Positions 14,184-16,769 of a DNA stretch of 16,769 nt are shown piece by piece. Every line of letters starts with the position of its first letter. Position 1 is the stretch's first letter. The stretch is from JAHHLP01 sp041609895. GTDB lineage: Bacteria; Bacteroidota; Rhodothermia; Rhodothermales; JABDKH01. Location: contig JBFIPX010000059.1 in NCBI GenBank assembly GCA_041609895.1, forward strand, positions 1 through 16,769, in the 5' to 3' direction. Both the position numbers and the translations under genes were made by a program. Under the pieces are notes generated by a model. The model had not been told where the DNA came from. It did no database searches and saw nothing but the letters and a program-made list of their open reading frames with translations.

Positions 14184-14237
14184 AGTCTGGTGCTGTTTAG
14201 TCTTGGCCTCCCGGCGTCTGGTTCAGCGAAGATTAGC

Positions 14238-14269
14238 AGGCCGAACAACATGCAGAATACGGCCTTTTT
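14238..14269 (+). terminator. Candidate intrinsic terminator reading against the local genes
   Basis: AGGCCG (14238-14243) and CGGCCT (14260-14265) form a 6-bp stem with a 16-base loop, leading directly into TTTTT (14265-14269) on the plus strand. Both flanking genes (lipB and the acidic protein) run on the minus strand, so this would stop plus-strand transcription coming through the DUF423 gene. The loop is long and the stem short. The remainder of this 129-bp gap shows nothing clear. Confidence 0.35.
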
Positions 14270-14312
14270 GTGCAAATACGCACCCTGCCACTGGACGGAG
14301 CCGCTGAACGCG

Positions 14313-15071
14313 TCAACTATTCACTCGCTCTGACAGATAGGTTTTCAAAAATTCGCTCGAGTTGTCCGCGGAATATTCGATGGTTTCCGCTTCGAAGATT
14401 TCAGTGAAGTTCTTAACGAATATTGGTACCACGTCAGAGATCGACACGTCGATGCCCAACTCTCGAGACATCGAAGTCATGTCTGCATCGGGCAGGCCAC
14501 ACGGGACAATGTGTGTAAAATAAGAAAGGTCGGTAGCCACATTGAGAGCCAGCCCGTGACTTGTCACCCACCGTGAGCACTTGATCCCCATGGAGCAGAT
14601 CTTGCGTGATTGCTCGCCCCTGGCCGCCTCGGTCCAGACGCCCGTCCGGCCCTCCACTCTTGTCGTCGCCAGACCATAGTGTGCACACGATCGGATCACT
14701 ATTTCCTCAAGATCTCGAAGGTATCGATGGATGTCCGTATAAAAATTTCCAAGATCCAGGATGGGGTAGACGACGAGCTGTCCCGGCCCGTGAAAGGTGA
14801 TGTCGCCACCCCGGTCGATGTGTACAAAAGTGGCCCCCATTTCTGAAAGGCCGTTTCCGTCTACAAGCAGGTTGGCGGCGTCTCCACTCTTTCCCAGCGT
14901 ATAGACGGGCGGATGCTCGACGGTCAGGAGAACGTGGGGCCGATTGTGCTCTGGAGACCGTCGCTTCTCGTTGATGATTCGAGATTGGATGGCCTTCTGT
15001 AGGTCCCACGTCCGCCGGTATCCCGACAAACCGAGATGGCAGACGGCGACCTTCCTATTCGTGCCGTTCAT
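14313..15071 (-). CDS. lipB: Octanoyltransferase (lipoate biosynthesis)
   Basis: A 252-residue lipoyl(octanoyl) transferase that moves octanoyl groups from acyl carrier protein to lipoyl domains of 2-oxoacid dehydrogenases and glycine cleavage H protein, in the cytoplasm. Key features are LTVEHPPVYTLGKSG (49-63), RGGDITFHGPGQLVVYP (87-103), the lysine-bearing RKICSMGIK (156-164, Lys157 being the expected catalytic Lys), SHGLALNV (171-178) and the nucleophile Cys191 in IVPCGLPDADMTSM (188-201). All catalytic elements are intact. It is slightly longer than E. coli LipB because of the last ~30 residues. It lies 18 bp after the sprA stop on the same strand, so co-transcription is likely although the functions are unrelated. 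Confidence 0.95.
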   Translation of the reverse strand: MNGTNRKVAVCHLGLSGYRRTWDLQKAIQSRIINEKRRSPEHNRPHVLLTVEHPPVYTLGKSGDAANLLVDGNGLSEMGATFVHIDRGGDITFHGPGQLVVYPILDLGNFYTDIHRYLRDLEEIVIRSCAHYGLATTRVEGRTGVWTEAARGEQSRKICSMGIKCSRWVTSHGLALNVATDLSYFTHIVPCGLPDADMTSMSRELGIDVSISDVVPIFVKNFTEIFEAETIEYSADNSSEFLKTYLSERVNS

Positions 15072-15089
15072 TGCGATCGGCGACCGCTG

Positions 15090-16769
15090 TTAGTTCGTGA
15101 TGTTGACACGAACGTTGAAAGTGCCCGTCATGTTCGTGGAGGATGGCTGCCGGCTGATTTCACTGTCCAGTTTTTCGTAGCGAAGGGTGAAGTTGGCGGT
15201 CACCCGGTTGCTGAACTGATAGGAGATTTGCGGCGACACGGACGTTCGTGTGTGTGAGGTGATGACGCTGACCAGATCACCCGACAACGCATCTTCCAGG
15301 CGAAAAGTCTCCTGGTTTGATACGGCCGTGGTCAAGGCCTTTTGAAGCAGAAAACGTTGATCGAGCGTCTTTGCTCGCGAGACCGACAACCCGAGGCTGA
15401 CGCGGTTGTTCAATCGCTTTCCAGGCAGGAAAGGGATAGACATGCCAACCTTCTGGAAATTGGCCGTGAATGTCAGCTCGTTGGTGCTACTTTCGCTGAC
15501 CTCGAAATTACTTGTGCTCAGGGAAAGGGAGGTGCTCTTGTTCCATGCGACGTTCGTTTGGAGCCGACCTTTCCAGTTCAGGTCCAATCCGATGAAAGGC
15601 TGATATCTTTGGTTGATTCGAACGGCGCCCGTTTCGGTTCTTGGTACCGTATATCGGATTGCCGTTCCCGGCACAAAGGCGAAGATTAGACTTGTGTCCC
15701 GCGGCGCGACGGCGGCAGCCAGCGAGTTGGTTCGAAAGTCGGAGCTATAGTCCGCCGTGTAGCCGTGCCTCACAGTTGCACTTTGCACCAGACTGCGAAG
15801 GATGGGCCAGTTACCCAATCCGGTATAGTTTACGTTCCAGCCGGGAAGCGGGAACGGGATGTCCTGGTCCGAGATTGTGCCGAGACTCTTGGTGAAGGCA
15901 GTCTTGAAGTCCTCTACAACACTCTTGTTTGAAAGGACGACGCGTCCATCCTGTGAGGCATCGCCGATAACATCCAATGGGAGACCCTGGTTGACCGCGG
16001 CGGCTCGATCGGATTCGAAAGTTTCGAGCTGCGCTTCAACGAGGTCTAGATAGCTAGCTCCGAATGCCCAAACGGAAGACCGGTTGTTTCCGTTTCGATT
16101 GCTCGTCGGTGGTATGCCGAGAAGATCCTCCTGGCTATAGGTCCGAGTGATGCTTTCTGACTCATTAAGCGACCAGGTCAAATTGATCGACAACGAGCGA
16201 GTCGGGTTTAGCGACGTTCGCGCCTGAAACTGGTCGGAGTTGTCGAACACGTCGGTGACCTGCAGCGACGGATCCGAAATGCGTGACTCGGGTGAGAGCT
16301 CTCGCACGAAACCGAATCGATATCCCAGCGACGGCCCAACTCCGCGTAAAGCATCGAAGAGGCCGTAGTTGACATCACCCGTTTCCGGGTCGCCGACGTT
16401 GGTAGATCTTGAGCCGCGGGATCCGGTGTATGTAATCGAGAAATCCCGGATACCGGTTACCGCCAAGGCTGCTCTCCGAAGTATCGCGATGGGATCGGGG
16501 AGTGGAATCCTTGGCCCGCCATCGTCGTCGTCAGTCTCGACGGTTTCATCCGGACGGTTCTCATCAGTGGATACGGCAGGTTCTCCTGCGTTCACGGAGT
16601 CGGGCAGCGCCTCCTCGCGTACTTCGCCCGCAGCCTCTGCCTTTTCCTGCTCGATACGTGCCTGGAGGCGTTCCTCTTCCTCACGCTGTTTCGCGAGTTC
16701 GCGCTCTCGCTTCCTGCGTGCTGCCTCCTGATCTCTTCGGCGCTTCTCTGCCTGCTTCTCCGCGTCGGC
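15090..16769 (-). CDS. sprA: SprA (type IX secretion outer-membrane translocon), C-terminal part
   Basis: The last 559 residues of a very large protein; the frame is open to the right edge, so the start is outside. SprA is the giant outer-membrane beta-barrel through which the type IX secretion system of Bacteroidota-lineage bacteria exports proteins. The visible part begins with a highly charged Glu/Arg/Lys/Gln-rich, coiled-coil-like stretch (about 45 residues, 16769-16630), then an acidic linker (TDDDDGG). After LPDPIAILRRAALAVTGIRD come SprA-like segments: FSITYTGSRGS, PSLGYRFGF, PLPGWNVNYTGLGNWPILR, and RHGYTADYSSDF. From there on are repeated amphipathic beta strands rich in Ser/Thr/Asn, ending in FNVRVNITN, a typical outer-membrane C-terminus. 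The call rests on these signatures and is fairly secure. Confidence 0.87.
   Translation of the reverse strand, partial: ADAEKQAEKRRRDQEAARRKRERELAKQREEEERLQARIEQEKAEAAGEVREEALPDSVNAGEPAVSTDENRPDETVETDDDDGGPRIPLPDPIAILRRAALAVTGIRDFSITYTGSRGSRSTNVGDPETGDVNYGLFDALRGVGPSLGYRFGFVRELSPESRISDPSLQVTDVFDNSDQFQARTSLNPTRSLSINLTWSLNESESITRTYSQEDLLGIPPTSNRNGNNRSSVWAFGASYLDLVEAQLETFESDRAAAVNQGLPLDVIGDASQDGRVVLSNKSVVEDFKTAFTKSLGTISDQDIPFPLPGWNVNYTGLGNWPILRSLVQSATVRHGYTADYSSDFRTNSLAAAVAPRDTSLIFAFVPGTAIRYTVPRTETGAVRINQRYQPFIGLDLNWKGRLQTNVAWNKSTSLSLSTSNFEVSESSTNELTFTANFQKVGMSIPFLPGKRLNNRVSLGLSVSRAKTLDQRFLLQKALTTAVSNQETFRLEDALSGDLVSVITSHTRTSVSPQISYQFSNRVTANFTLRYEKLDSEISRQPSSTNMTGTFNVRVNITN

Noticed and set aside
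1..16769. tRNA, rRNA, CRISPR arrays, insertion sequences, prophage or defence genes
   Set aside because: I looked for clover-leaf segments, regular repeats, transposase or integrase motifs and terminal repeats and found none; gene content is uniformly respiratory or housekeeping.

Overview
The window carries a bacterial respiratory gene cluster followed by a block of housekeeping genes. It probably comes from a Rhodothermota/Bacteroidota-lineage (FCB group) aerobe related to Rhodothermus or Salinibacter. Four things point there: an alternative complex III (ACIII) cluster joined to a caa3 oxidase with an A2-type catalytic subunit, the arrangement I recall from Rhodothermus marinus; a SprA (type IX secretion) gene; a YbeY with the Bacteroidota-style Asp in its metal motif; and mostly weak Shine-Dalgarno signals. 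The assignment is inferred from gene content, without a database comparison.

Positions 1-9874 (+ strand) are one dense co-directional block: the 3' end of actB, then actC, actD, actE, actF, a small single-span protein with an R-I-P-I-D-R-A-M motif, a SCO copper chaperone, coxB (CuA plus fused cytochrome c), coxA, coxC, coxD, and a short unrecognised membrane protein. Together they encode a route from menaquinol to oxygen. ACIII oxidises quinol, the mono-haem cytochrome domains of ActE and CoxB pass electrons on, CuA and the haem a/a3-CuB centre reduce O2, and SCO helps assemble CuA.

Positions 9877-11558 hold a divergent pair: a nucleosidase-fold protein on the minus strand, with apparent loss of two catalytic residues, and metF on the plus strand. 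The 98-bp space between them contains a perfect 6-bp inverted repeat around a TAnnTTTG-like box. Positions 11560-13299 (minus) hold a ribosome/RNA-related group: a cold-shock protein, an uncharacterised 151-aa protein overlapping ybeY, ybeY, and a short-form hibernation factor (hpf). DUF423 (+) at 13423-13827 ends in a CTAG shared with an acidic 119-aa hypothetical protein on the minus strand. The window closes on the minus strand with lipB and the C-terminal 559 residues of SprA, whose start lies beyond the right edge.

No gene-free stretch exceeds 300 bases. I see no tRNA, rRNA, CRISPR array, insertion sequence or phage gene. Nothing here is a clearly new system. The best leads are the degenerate nucleosidase beside metF, the uncharacterised small proteins inside conserved clusters (4337-4759, 9572-9874, 12437-12892), and the overlapping hairpins at 9488-9545.
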